64,000 bases of DNA. Origin: Candidatus Gastranaerophilales bacterium (lineage in GTDB: Bacteria > Cyanobacteriota > Vampirovibrionia > Gastranaerophilales > Gastranaerophilaceae). The translations under genes were made by a program, and so were the position numbers. Positions 32,515 to 40,306 of this stretch are shown here, piece by piece. The stretch's first letter is position 1; each line of letters opens with the position of its first letter. The stretch spans positions 1 through 64,000 of the forward strand of contig CANQOQ010000005.1 of assembly GCA_947625495.1 (NCBI GenBank). Reading direction: 5' to 3'. A model generated the notes under the pieces. The model had not been told where the DNA came from. It did no database searches and saw only the letters and a list, made by a program, of their open reading frames with translations.

Positions 32515-33489
32515 CAAATTATTGCACTTTCCTGTATTATAAAATGTTATTAGATTATTCAAACTGTTAGAAATCATTTCATTAACGGCTGAATCGGTAA
32601 AAAATGCCATGTGTTGAGTCAGAATAACGTTCGGGAATTGTCTTAGATATGCCATATCTCTATTTTTTATAATATCCGTAGAAAATGCGTGGTGATATAT
32701 TTCATCTTCATTTTGAAATACATCAAGAGCAAGTGCACCTATTTTTTCTGTTTCGATTCCTTCTATTAAATCTGATATATTCATTAAGTCTGCTCTTGCC
32801 GTATTAACAAGTATTACGCCATTCTTCATTTTTGATATGGTTGATTTGTTTATAAAATATTTATTTGATTCAGTATATGGCATATGAATAGTAATAATAT
32901 CGGAATTCTGAAGCAGATTATCAAGTGAAGTGTATGTAACAATATTTTTAACAGAGTCATTTTGATATATATCATAAGCCAGAATTTGACATCCGAATCC
33001 TGAAAGATTTTTGATTACCGTAGAACCGATTCTGCCGGTACCTAAAACACCTACGGTAAGATGCCGCATTTCTTTACCCATAAGTCCGTTTAATGTATAG
33101 TCATTTACATTCTGCCTCCACATTGCAGGCTTGTAGTTTCTTATTGCCATAAGCATAAGCATTACGGTAAAATCGGCTACTCCATTCGGCGCATAAGTAA
33201 CATTACTGACATTTAGCCCAATTGATTTTGCATATTTTACATCAATATGGTTATAACCTATTGTTCTTGTTGAAATATGCTTTACGCCCACAGCTTTTAT
33301 ATTATCTAATAGATATGGTGTTAATGTACTATATCCGAGTGTTGTTATGCTGTCAGCACCTTCAAGCAATTTTAGTGTTTTATTTTCTAATATATCAGTA
33401 GTTGTTATAATTTCAATATTTTCTTTTTGTTTATATTCATTTATTACTTTATCTTCATACTGTCTTTTTTCAAATACAATTATTTTCAT
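32509..33489 (-). CDS. D-lactate dehydrogenase (VanH/LdhA-like 2-hydroxyacid dehydrogenase)
   Basis: A 326-aa NAD-dependent enzyme reducing pyruvate to D-lactate. The NAD-binding GVLGTGRIGSTV lies at about 147-158. The catalytic triad is visible as Arg in VNTARADLM, Glu in VFQNEDEIYH and His in LTQHMAFFTD. The DVFQNEDEIY-type acidic segment and FFTDSAVNEM tail are closest to VanH and Lactobacillus LdhA. No VanA-type D-Ala-D-Lac ligase is adjacent, so fermentation is likelier than resistance. The last radical SAM gene ends 1 base upstream, so it may be the last gene of that operon. Confidence 0.9.
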   Translation of the reverse strand: MKIIVFEKRQYEDKVINEYKQKENIEIITTTDILENKTLKLLEGADSITTLGYSTLTPYLLDNIKAVGVKHISTRTIGYNHIDVKYAKSIGLNVSNVTYAPNGVADFTVMLMLMAIRNYKPAMWRQNVNDYTLNGLMGKEMRHLTVGVLGTGRIGSTVIKNLSGFGCQILAYDIYQNDSVKNIVTYTSLDNLLQNSDIITIHMPYTESNKYFINKSTISKMKNGVILVNTARADLMNISDLIEGIETEKIGALALDVFQNEDEIYHHAFSTDIIKNRDMAYLRQFPNVILTQHMAFFTDSAVNEMISNSLNNLITFYNTGKCNNLL

Positions 33490-33490
33490 T

Positions 33491-34486
33491 TTAAAATCCT
33501 GCTATATTCTTTTCTCTGCTTTTTTCTACTTCACATTTTACTTGAAATATTTGTCCGTATAATTCACAATTAATGCCGTAATTATAAGCTTTTTTTTGTG
33601 TATATATCATTAAATTATAAATAGGAATCAGGTTACTGTTAACATTATTCATAATCCATCTGAAATCAAGGTTAAGCACAACACTTTTAATATTAATATC
33701 ACGGCATTTTTGAAGCCATACTCCGATTTCTTTTTCACTGTCATTTAGTCCGGGAACAATAATATATTTTGCTTTAACAAAATTGGCATCTTTGGGTTGA
33801 TTTTTAGAATACTCTTCCAAATTTTTCCATACTTTTTTATAAGAATCAACTTGTTTTACTTTTTTATGCATTTCTTTTGTTCCCGCATCAATTGATACCA
33901 GAACTCTAACAGCTCCCTTTTTTAACCCTTTTATTATTGCATTGCTTTTTTTTATTGCATTTGTGTGAATTATAATTTTAGTAAAATCATTTACTATAAA
34001 TTCATTTAAAAGACTTTCAAATTCAGGGTATATAGTAGGTTCTCCACCTGCAAAATCAATTGTTCCGTCTTTTTTTAATATGTTATTTTTTATCATATCT
34101 TTTATTAACGGTAAAACTTTATATGGTTTTGTGTTATTTAATACGTTTTTATCTCTCGGTGCATCACAGTATATACAGTTGGAATTACATTTAACCCATG
34201 GAGTAAGTAATAAATAATCAATATAATCATCATCATCCCACTCCTTAAATTCCGTATTAACACAGTCTTTACATAAATCAGGACAGGTGTGATTTCTATA
34301 TTTATTTCTTAAATTACGTTTTATTTCAAAAAACTCATTCCAATTAATTTTTTCTCCGTGATAATTTTCATAAATAACGGGTCTGCCTCCGTATCTGGGA
34401 TTAAAATTATTACAAAATCGTATTATGTTTAAATGGTCTAAGACCATTCCGTGTTCTATGTAATTACAACTTTCAAATTGATTCAA
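33491..34486 (-). CDS. Radical SAM protein with N-terminal cysteine-rich domain (paralogue 3)
   Basis: A 331-aa protein. The radical SAM motif CNSNCIYC at about residue 101 binds the [4Fe-4S] cluster, FAGGEPTIYPEF is the SAM-binding GGE motif, and a TIM-barrel remainder follows. Upstream of it residues 1-85 form a second cysteine region (ESCNYIEHG, FCNN, then CPDLCKDCV and a W-rich segment), resembling a twitch/SPASM auxiliary-cluster domain moved to the N terminus. It lacks one of the CC pair seen in its two paralogues. The TTG start lies behind AGAGGG. Substrate unknown. Confidence 0.85.
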   Translation of the reverse strand: MNQFESCNYIEHGMVLDHLNIIRFCNNFNPRYGGRPVIYENYHGEKINWNEFFEIKRNLRNKYRNHTCPDLCKDCVNTEFKEWDDDDYIDYLLLTPWVKCNSNCIYCDAPRDKNVLNNTKPYKVLPLIKDMIKNNILKKDGTIDFAGGEPTIYPEFESLLNEFIVNDFTKIIIHTNAIKKSNAIIKGLKKGAVRVLVSIDAGTKEMHKKVKQVDSYKKVWKNLEEYSKNQPKDANFVKAKYIIVPGLNDSEKEIGVWLQKCRDINIKSVVLNLDFRWIMNNVNSNLIPIYNLMIYTQKKAYNYGINCELYGQIFQVKCEVEKSREKNIAGF

Positions 34487-34498
34487 TTTTAAATCCCT

Positions 34499-35482
34499 CT
34501 ACATTAATTCATATTCACTTGTAAGATATCTGAAATTATTATAGTCAACAAGATTTAGATTTAATTCTTTTGATTTTTGTATTATATAAGCACATAAATC
34601 AATTAAATACTTTGGTTTTTGAAGATTTTTTGCTCTCAAATCACGGCAAAAGTCATTTTCAATATCAACAACAATAGATTTTATACCGGATTGAATATTT
34701 AAATCCAGCCATTTATCAATTTCGTCTTTTGTTGTATTTACTTCAGGAATTAAAATAAATTTTGTTTCGACGTTATAAATAGAGTCGTAAGTTTGAGCTT
34801 TAGCGTATTTTTTAGCATTTTCCCAAAATTTATCAAATTTATCAACTCTCTTAATACGTTTAAACATTTCTCTTGTACCTGCATCAGCAGATAAGCATAC
34901 ACTTAACTTTTTACTTCTTATTCCGTTCTCTATAGCTTTTGAATACTTTATTCCCGATGAATGAACGGTAATTCTGTCCGCACCGTGTTTAAGAAGAAAA
35001 TTGACAAGTTCTTCAAATTCTTTCAAAATAGTAGGCTCTCCTCCCGCAAATGTTATTTCGCCGCCCGGTCTAAATTGTTTCTTTTTAAATAATTCTTTTA
35101 TTATAGGCATAACATTATAATGGGGTTTCTTTTGATAATTTTTCTTGTCCCAAGATGTATAACAATATATACAATCACTGTTACAGTTTGTCCAGTGATT
35201 AAAATGAATATAATTTATAAATTGTTCATTATCATCCCAGTTCTTATTATATAAGTTAAAGCAGCCATCACAGCGTTTATCTACAATACCTTGCTTGTTT
35301 TCATCAATAAATTTTTGTTTAAGTTTAAAAATTTCATTCCAATTGACATCTTTTCCGTGGTAATTTTCTTTAATATAAAGTCTTCCGCCGCCTTTATGAC
35401 AGCATAAACAACACATTTCTATATGATCGTTTTCAAAGCTTAATCCATGTTGTATCCAGTGACAGCTGGTATATTCACTCAT
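34499..35482 (-). CDS. Radical SAM protein with N-terminal cysteine-rich domain (paralogue 2)
   Basis: A 327-aa paralogue of its neighbours. The N-terminal block has SCHWIQHG, MCCLCCHKGGG and RCDGCF, a cysteine spacing suggestive of an auxiliary iron-sulfur (twitch/SPASM-like) domain; it has the most cysteines of the three. The radical SAM motif CNSDCIYC and FAGGEPTILKEF follow. The ATG overlaps the stop of paralogue 1 (TAATG), behind AGAGGT. Family members modify peptides, proteins or small molecules by radical chemistry; no precursor peptide gene is seen nearby. Confidence 0.85.
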   Translation of the reverse strand: MSEYTSCHWIQHGLSFENDHIEMCCLCCHKGGGRLYIKENYHGKDVNWNEIFKLKQKFIDENKQGIVDKRCDGCFNLYNKNWDDNEQFINYIHFNHWTNCNSDCIYCYTSWDKKNYQKKPHYNVMPIIKELFKKKQFRPGGEITFAGGEPTILKEFEELVNFLLKHGADRITVHSSGIKYSKAIENGIRSKKLSVCLSADAGTREMFKRIKRVDKFDKFWENAKKYAKAQTYDSIYNVETKFILIPEVNTTKDEIDKWLDLNIQSGIKSIVVDIENDFCRDLRAKNLQKPKYLIDLCAYIIQKSKELNLNLVDYNNFRYLTSEYELM

Positions 35483-36456
35483 TAGCCGACCTCTTTCTTG
35501 TGTCGAAAACTCATCATGTGTTCTGCTCTTTCATATAATTCATATCTTAAACCTAAGCTCATTGCTTTTTCTTTTGCATAGTCAAAATAATCAATTATTT
35601 CATCAGGAACATTTTCTCGTCTTGCATAAAACCATTTAGATTCTATTTCATGTAAGACGCAATTTATCCCGTTATTCTTTGCATTTTTTAGCCATAAATC
35701 TATTTCTTCTTTAGAATCATTAACTCCCGGAATTAGTATATATTTAGCTTTTACGGCATTAGGATCTTTTTGATTTTGTGCATATTTTTTTAAGTTATTC
35801 CATACTCTGTTATAGGAGTCTACACCTTTTATCGTTCTGTGCAAGGATTTAGAACCGGCATCTACTGATACAATTAAATCTACACATCCGTTTTTTAAAC
35901 CTTTTTCTATTGCTTTTGAGTATAGAATACAGGATGAATGTATTCTTGTTAACGGAAATCCAAAATCCATAAATATATTGAGCAGTTTATCAAATTCTTT
36001 TAAAAGAGTAACTTCGCCTCCGCCAAAGCTGACATGTCCATTGGGTCTTAGTAAATCTCTTTTTATCATGTCTTTTAATATCGGCAGAAAATTGTAATTT
36101 TTAAAACTGTTATATTTCTTTTTATCTAACATTGTATGACAATATGAACACCTTGAGTTGCATTTTGTCCAATAATCAAGATTAATCATACTTATTTTGG
36201 AATGGTCATCATTCCAGTCTTTTTCTTCAAGGAAAATACAGCCTTCACATTTAGGGTATATTTCACCTTTTTTATGGATATCCTTCATCATCTGTTTAAA
36301 GGCAAAAACTTTATCCCAATTAACACTTTGACCTTTATAATTATCCTCGATTATAGTATTTCCGCCGCCTTTTGCACTATATAGACAACATACTTTATAT
36401 GAATCTATATCAAAATTTATGCCCGACTCTATCCAATAACAACTTTTATAGCGCAA
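35482..36456 (-). CDS. Radical SAM protein with N-terminal cysteine-rich domain (paralogue 1)
   Basis: A 324-aa protein, first of the three tandem genes. It has SCYWIESG, VCCLYSAKGGG and KCEGCI in the N-terminal domain, then CNSRCSYC and FGGGEVTLLKEF (Val where Pro is usual in GGEP). The TTG start at 36456 is fixed by AAGAGGG 7 bases upstream and by alignment of the SC-x-W/Y-I-x-x-G opening with both paralogues. An extended -10 lies just upstream. Related N-terminal-twitch radical SAM families are known by name, but their reactions are mostly unknown. Confidence 0.85.
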   Translation of the reverse strand: MRYKSCYWIESGINFDIDSYKVCCLYSAKGGGNTIIEDNYKGQSVNWDKVFAFKQMMKDIHKKGEIYPKCEGCIFLEEKDWNDDHSKISMINLDYWTKCNSRCSYCHTMLDKKKYNSFKNYNFLPILKDMIKRDLLRPNGHVSFGGGEVTLLKEFDKLLNIFMDFGFPLTRIHSSCILYSKAIEKGLKNGCVDLIVSVDAGSKSLHRTIKGVDSYNRVWNNLKKYAQNQKDPNAVKAKYILIPGVNDSKEEIDLWLKNAKNNGINCVLHEIESKWFYARRENVPDEIIDYFDYAKEKAMSLGLRYELYERAEHMMSFRHKKEVG

Positions 36457-36477
36457 AATTAATCCCTCTTTTCATAT

Positions 36478-36486
36478 ATTTTAACA
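36478..36486 (-). promoter_or_regulatory. Extended -10 promoter of radical SAM operon
   Basis: Minus strand TGTTAAAAT (36486-36478) is a TG-T-TAAAAT extended -10, about 22 bases before the TTG start and followed by the AAGAGGG ribosome binding site. Confidence 0.45.
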
Positions 36487-36509
36487 TGATTAGAGACAAA
36501 TGAATAATC

Positions 36510-37769
36510 TCATTTAATGTTATTTTTCATATTTTCTTCAACGTGGAACTTTTTTGTTCCGGTTTTATATTCTCTGTATTTATATATGCTTTTAGGTATC
36601 AAATAACCGAGGAATAAACAAGAAATGCCTATATTCGCTAAGACTGATAACACTTTTAATGCTTTTACTTTATTCAAATAACTGTTTACATTTTCTCCTG
36701 ATAGTTTAAAATTTTTGTCCAAATTTAGTAAATCATATTTTAGTTCTTCAAGTTTTTTTAAATCAATATATTTTGATGTATCAATAAAACTTTTACCTGC
36801 TTTATCTTTAGTTGTTTTGATAATACCTGCTTTTTTGGCACTTTGAACCAAAATATTATCAGGATTATTAATTAAAAAATCGAGTTTTTTGGTTTGTGTT
36901 AACTCAGCAAAATTTAATTTTGCACATTCTTCTTTTAAAGAACCTTTAATAATAGAATCTTTGAGTTTATCATCCATTAATACATCTATTTTTAAATCAA
37001 TAGGTTTTTTAAAGAACTTGTTTGAAAAATTATTAATGCCTTTTTCAATTAAATTCCCAAACCCGTATATAAAAAACAAAAAACCGCCTTCTTTTATGGC
37101 ATGTTCAAAAAATTCAGTTTTATTCCTTGAACACATCAATCTTTCTGACGTTATCCCCGCATCTATTATTTTCATGTTATGGACGGGATTAAACATGATT
37201 GCTTCCGCCAATTTTTTTCCGTTTCCTTTAAATGAAGGTATATTGTGGCTGTTAACTGAATTTAACTCTTTTCTTATATTATTTTCGGTGTTTTTTTGTT
37301 TTGCTTTTGTCATTAAAAAATATGTAATTAAAGTTAAAGCTGTTGCGGATATTACTTTTGCGCCGTAGAGTTTTTTTGCGGTTGAACCGTTATTTTTTAT
37401 ACATTTTTTTATTGCCGATTGAACACTTTGTATTTTATCGTTTTGCATAATACCTTTTGCATTTTTTAATGCCCACGATGCATATTCTTTATTATTAAGA
37501 ATTCTCGGATCAACCTCAGGGTTAATTTTGGCATATTTATAAAGAGTTAAATCTATTAATTTTTTGTAAAACGGTATTCCTCCAATCCAAATTGCTTGTG
37601 TTCCAAATTCATCAATGGCTCTGTCTTTTCCTTCAATTATTCCGCCTTCTTTAAATGATTTATAAGTCAGACTGGCACTGTCAACACCATCTTTTACCAT
37701 AACCGGTATTAATGATTCCTTATTTCCCAGTGTGGAAACAATTTTTGTAGTTATTGCATTTATATTCAT
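36510..37769 (-). CDS. Unknown lineage-specific membrane protein
   Basis: A 419-aa protein I do not recognise. A membrane helix is visible at about 136-152 (ISATALTLITYFLM), a weaker hydrophobic stretch at about 228-242 (GGFLFFIYGFGNLI), and a third near 373-392 (VLSVLANIGISCLFLGYL). Between the first two lies IPSFKGNGKKLAEAIMFNP, which contains the F-x-G pattern found near the N terminus of other lineage-specific proteins here. The rest is lysine-rich and helical. It has no Shine-Dalgarno of its own; its ATG is 6 bases after the stop of a 24-codon ORF that has a strong one, so coupled translation is likely. Confidence 0.7.
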   Translation of the reverse strand: MNINAITTKIVSTLGNKESLIPVMVKDGVDSASLTYKSFKEGGIIEGKDRAIDEFGTQAIWIGGIPFYKKLIDLTLYKYAKINPEVDPRILNNKEYASWALKNAKGIMQNDKIQSVQSAIKKCIKNNGSTAKKLYGAKVISATALTLITYFLMTKAKQKNTENNIRKELNSVNSHNIPSFKGNGKKLAEAIMFNPVHNMKIIDAGITSERLMCSRNKTEFFEHAIKEGGFLFFIYGFGNLIEKGINNFSNKFFKKPIDLKIDVLMDDKLKDSIIKGSLKEECAKLNFAELTQTKKLDFLINNPDNILVQSAKKAGIIKTTKDKAGKSFIDTSKYIDLKKLEELKYDLLNLDKNFKLSGENVNSYLNKVKALKVLSVLANIGISCLFLGYLIPKSIYKYREYKTGTKKFHVEENMKNNIK

Positions 37770-37775
37770 ATATTT

Positions 37776-37850
37776 TTATAGACCCCATATTAAATTCATT
37801 AATCTTACAAATGGTTTTTTTACCTTTTTTATTGTTAAAATACGTCGCAT
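37776..37850 (-). CDS. 24-codon basic leader ORF
   Basis: An ATG (37850-37848) preceded by AAAGGAG at ideal spacing encodes a 24-residue peptide beginning MRRILTIKKVKK and ending MNLIWGL, then TAA. It is basic in the first half and amphipathic/hydrophobic in the second. The stop is 6 bases before the ATG of the 419-aa gene, which lacks a ribosome binding site. It could be a translational-coupling leader, a regulatory peptide, or a small membrane peptide. Too short for homology-based identification. Confidence 0.5.
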   Translation of the reverse strand: MRRILTIKKVKKPFVRLMNLIWGL

Positions 37851-37872
37851 ATTTTTCTCCTTTCGCATTAAA

Positions 37873-37901
37873 AAAGCCTTCTGAAAATTACAGAAGGCTT
37901 T
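37873..37901 (-). terminator. Intrinsic terminator or attenuator downstream of rplI
   Basis: An 11-bp stem, AAAGCCTTCTG (37873-37883) and CAGAAGGCTTT (37891-37901), has a TTTTTT run only on the minus strand. It lies 14 bases before the ribosome binding site of the leader ORF, leaving little room for a separate promoter between them. Confidence 0.85.
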
Positions 37902-37914
37902 AAAATTTTGCATT

Positions 37915-37974
37915 AACAAAATCGATACGATTATATCGTAAAGCCTCCTTTATATATATAACGTCGATTTTGTT
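37915..37974 (-). promoter_or_regulatory. Structured leader RNA with possible antiterminator
   Basis: AACAAAATCGA (37915-37925) and TCGATTTTGTT (37964-37974) form an 11-bp inverted repeat enclosing a second hairpin TACGAT-TAT-ATCGTA (37926-37940). Between them the minus strand reads AGGAGGCUUU (37949-37940), which can pair over ten positions (one G-U) with AGAAGGCUUU's complement, the AAAGCCUUCU arm of the downstream terminator. An antitermination switch is therefore possible. No known riboswitch class is recognised. Confidence 0.4.
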
Positions 37975-37990
37975 TGTATAGCATATTTTC

Positions 37991-38494
37991 TTATTCTTCT
38001 TCTTTTGTTGTTTCTTCTTGTTCTTCTATTTCTTCTTTTAGAACTTCAGAAGCAGATACTTTTACATTTAATGAAACTTTTACTTTTGAAGTTAGTTTAA
38101 TTGTCATTGTAAAATTACCTAATTTATTAATAGGTGCATCAAGAGAAATAGTTTTTCTGTCAACTTCGACACCTGTTTTAGCCTTAATTTCTTCAGCAAG
38201 TTTTTTTGTTGTGATAGCACCGAATAATTTACCTGATTCACCAGCCTTAGCAGAAAATTCAAGTAAAGACAATGCTTCTATCTTTTTTGCAACTTCTAAA
38301 GCTTCTGCGTGTAATTTTTCTTGTTTTGCTTTAATTCTTGCTAAATTCTTTTCTCTGTTTTCTTTTGCACCTTTTGTTGCTATTTCTGCATAATTTTGCG
38401 GAAACAGGTAATTTCTGGCATAACCGTCTTTTACATTAACTATATCACCTGCTTCTCCTATATTTTGAACGTCTTTTTTTAGAATTACTTCCAT
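37991..38494 (-). CDS. rplI: 50S ribosomal protein L9
   Basis: A 167-aa large-subunit protein. The N-terminal domain MEVILKKDVQNIGEAGDIVN, VKDGYARNYLFP is the invariant L9 signature. A long connecting helix (about 50-80) leads to the C-terminal RNA-binding domain with GKLFGAITTKKLAE. A Glu-rich tail (EEIEEQEETTKEEE) extends beyond the normal C terminus. ATG 38494 is chosen over an upstream ATG (38521) because TAAGGAG is placed correctly and the family starts with MEVIL. Confidence 0.96.
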   Translation of the reverse strand: MEVILKKDVQNIGEAGDIVNVKDGYARNYLFPQNYAEIATKGAKENREKNLARIKAKQEKLHAEALEVAKKIEALSLLEFSAKAGESGKLFGAITTKKLAEEIKAKTGVEVDRKTISLDAPINKLGNFTMTIKLTSKVKVSLNVKVSASEVLKEEIEEQEETTKEEE

Positions 38495-38608
38495 TGTGTT
38501 TCTCCTTAAATGTATTTTCATTAGTATTTAAATCATAATAAAAACATAATTTTTTGTCACGGTAATATTAAAATATTTATACCGAGTTAATGTTTTAGCA
38601 ATTTAATA

Positions 38609-38809
38609 CTAATGAGAAATAGCTGCATTAAGGTCTTCAACCATTTTATCGGTATCAATACCGTGAACTTTTGCTCCTGCTTCAAGATTTTCAAATCTTG
38701 CTGCAGCACAGCCTATACAGCCAAGTCCGTATTTTTGGAATATTTCTATTGTTTCAGGATATTGTTGTACTATTTCTATTAATCCCATATCTTTTGTAAT
38801 TTTTCCCAT
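38609..38809 (-). CDS. DUF1858 small cysteine protein
   Basis: A 66-aa protein matching DUF1858: TKDMGLIEIVQQYPETIEIF followed by YGLGCIGCAAARFENLEAG. The C-x-x-C within GLGCIGCA is the family hallmark and could bind an iron-sulfur cluster or act in redox chemistry. Such domains are also fused to hybrid-cluster and ScdA/Ric-type proteins. No function is established. It is a stand-alone gene between rplI and the bifunctional-nuclease gene; an AAAGGTA ribosome binding site is seen. Confidence 0.85.
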   Translation of the reverse strand: MGKITKDMGLIEIVQQYPETIEIFQKYGLGCIGCAAARFENLEAGAKVHGIDTDKMVEDLNAAISH

Positions 38810-38878
38810 TTTTATACCTTTCTTTGATTTTTAAATAATTATCATTAAAATTATACAACAAGATTAATAAAGGTGTAT

Positions 38879-39061
38879 ATGTTTATGTTTTTATTTGATG
38901 TTTTTTGTAAAGATACTGCAATAGGTTTATGCCAAATAGAGGCAAAATCCTCTGATATTTTATTTAGAAATAACTATGATAACAGGCTTTTTAAAAGCAA
39001 TTATGTTAAAAATAATTTTGAAAACAGCTTTACTATTGATCAGACTCTTTATCATTTTTAA
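38879..39061 (+). CDS. Possible small ORF of unknown function
   Basis: A 60-codon frame, ATG 38879 (or GTG 38873), has AAAGG upstream. It fills an otherwise empty 220-base gap and overlaps the 3' end of the convergent gene by 29 bases. Composition is Asn/Phe/Lys-rich, as random AT-rich frames are, and no domain is recognised. It may not be a gene. Confidence 0.22.
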   Translation: MFMFLFDVFCKDTAIGLCQIEAKSSDILFRNNYDNRLFKSNYVKNNFENSFTIDQTLYHF

Positions 39062-39542
39062 GAAGCTTTTCAAAGTCGGATGGTTTAATATCTCTGATAA
39101 AATTTCTAAATTCTTCGGATTCTGCTTCATCTTTTTCGCTGTCACAAGAAACAGAACCGTCAGCTAATACTTTTGCGGAAACAAATATAGGAGCTTCGAC
39201 TCTTATTGCTATTGCTATTGCATCAGAAGGTCTGGCATCTATTGTTTTTTCTTCTCCCGTTTCTGATGTTATATATATTGTTGAATAATATGTGTCATTT
39301 TCAACATCGTTTATTTCTATTCTGTCTATTGTGTAGCCTGTTTTTTCAATTATATCTATAATCAAGTCATGAGTCATAGGCCTGATAACTTTGATATTTT
39401 CAATTTTCCTTATAATGGCACTGGCTTCCGCTGAACCTATCCATATCGGTAAGGCTTTTCTGTTTTCTTTATCATTTAGAACTATAATGGGAGAGCCTGT
39501 TGCCGTATCTATTGCTATACCCATAACTTTCATTTCAATCAT
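39033..39542 (-). CDS. Bifunctional nuclease family protein (DUF151)
   Basis: A 169-aa protein. GIAIDTATGSPIIVLNDKE, LPIWIGSAEASAI, RPMTHDLIIDIIEKTGY and the core IDARPSDAIAIAIRVEAPIFVS form the DUF151/BFN signature, known from cyanobacteria, plants and many bacteria. RNase/DNase activity has been reported for plant homologues; the bacterial role is unclear. A C-terminal acidic tail has no UVR motif. It follows map by 11 bases on the same strand, probably as part of the secY-adk-map transcript. Confidence 0.9.
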   Translation of the reverse strand: MIEMKVMGIAIDTATGSPIIVLNDKENRKALPIWIGSAEASAIIRKIENIKVIRPMTHDLIIDIIEKTGYTIDRIEINDVENDTYYSTIYITSETGEEKTIDARPSDAIAIAIRVEAPIFVSAKVLADGSVSCDSEKDEAESEEFRNFIRDIKPSDFEKLLKNDKESDQ

Positions 39543-39553
39543 TAATTTATCCT

Positions 39554-40306
39554 TTATAGTAATTTAGTAAGTATTTCAGCACCTTCATCAGTAACATGTA
39601 CAGTATGTTCAAAATGTGCAGATGGCTTTTTATCTTGTGTTACAACTGTCCACTCATCTTCAAGAACAATTACATCATCACATCCTAAATTTAACATTGG
39701 TTCTATTGCAATTGTCATTCCGTGTTGAAGTATTAATTTATTATTTGTTCGGTAATTAAATACGAACGGATCTTCATGCATTTGTCTGCCGACTCCATGT
39801 CCGCCATATTGTCTTACAATTCCCAAATTATATTTTTTTGCAACATCTTCAATCGCCCCGGCAACACTTTCAAGTCTTTCATTTGTTTTCATATATTCAA
39901 GACCTGCAAAAAGTGATTCCTCTGTAGCTTTTAAAAGCATTTTCTTTTCATCTGATATTTCTCCAACAGGATAAGTCCATGCGCTGTCCCCGACAAAACC
40001 TTTATATGTTGCTCCTATATCTATACTTATTATATCCCCGTTTTTTAACACAACATCATTTGACGGAATCCCGTGAACTACTTGTTCGTTAACCGATGTG
40101 CATATCGTTGCGGGAAATCCGTTGTAACCTAAAAATGTCGGATCTGCTTTATTATTCTTTATTATTTTATAAGCCAGTTCATCGAGTTCTTTTGTTGTAA
40201 CCCCCTCTTTAACCGCATCTTTCATTGCACAATGGACAAGAGCTACTATATTTCCTGCCTGTTTCATTAAATTTACTTCAAATTTGGATTTTCTATGAAT
40301 GGACAT
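39554..40306 (-). CDS. map: Methionine aminopeptidase, type I
   Basis: A 250-aa metalloprotease removing the N-terminal Met from nascent proteins. The metal ligands appear in order: ISIDIGATYKGFVGDSAWT (two Asp), QYGGHGVGRQMHEDP (His), IAIEPML (Glu) and EDEWTVVTQD (Glu). It lacks an N-terminal SH3-binding extension. It overlaps adk by 14 bases, in the conserved secY-adk-map order. Confidence 0.96.
   Translation of the reverse strand: MSIHRKSKFEVNLMKQAGNIVALVHCAMKDAVKEGVTTKELDELAYKIIKNNKADPTFLGYNGFPATICTSVNEQVVHGIPSNDVVLKNGDIISIDIGATYKGFVGDSAWTYPVGEISDEKKMLLKATEESLFAGLEYMKTNERLESVAGAIEDVAKKYNLGIVRQYGGHGVGRQMHEDPFVFNYRTNNKLILQHGMTIAIEPMLNLGCDDVIVLEDEWTVVTQDKKPSAHFEHTVHVTDEGAEILTKLL

Noticed and set aside
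32509-33489. Vancomycin-resistance-type cluster suggested by the VanH-like gene
   Set aside because: No VanA ligase, VanX or VanRS genes are adjacent; the three genes on its transcript are radical SAM enzymes.
37974-38393. A 139-codon plus-strand frame opposite rplI
   Set aside because: Serine/phenylalanine-rich antisense shadow of the L9 gene.
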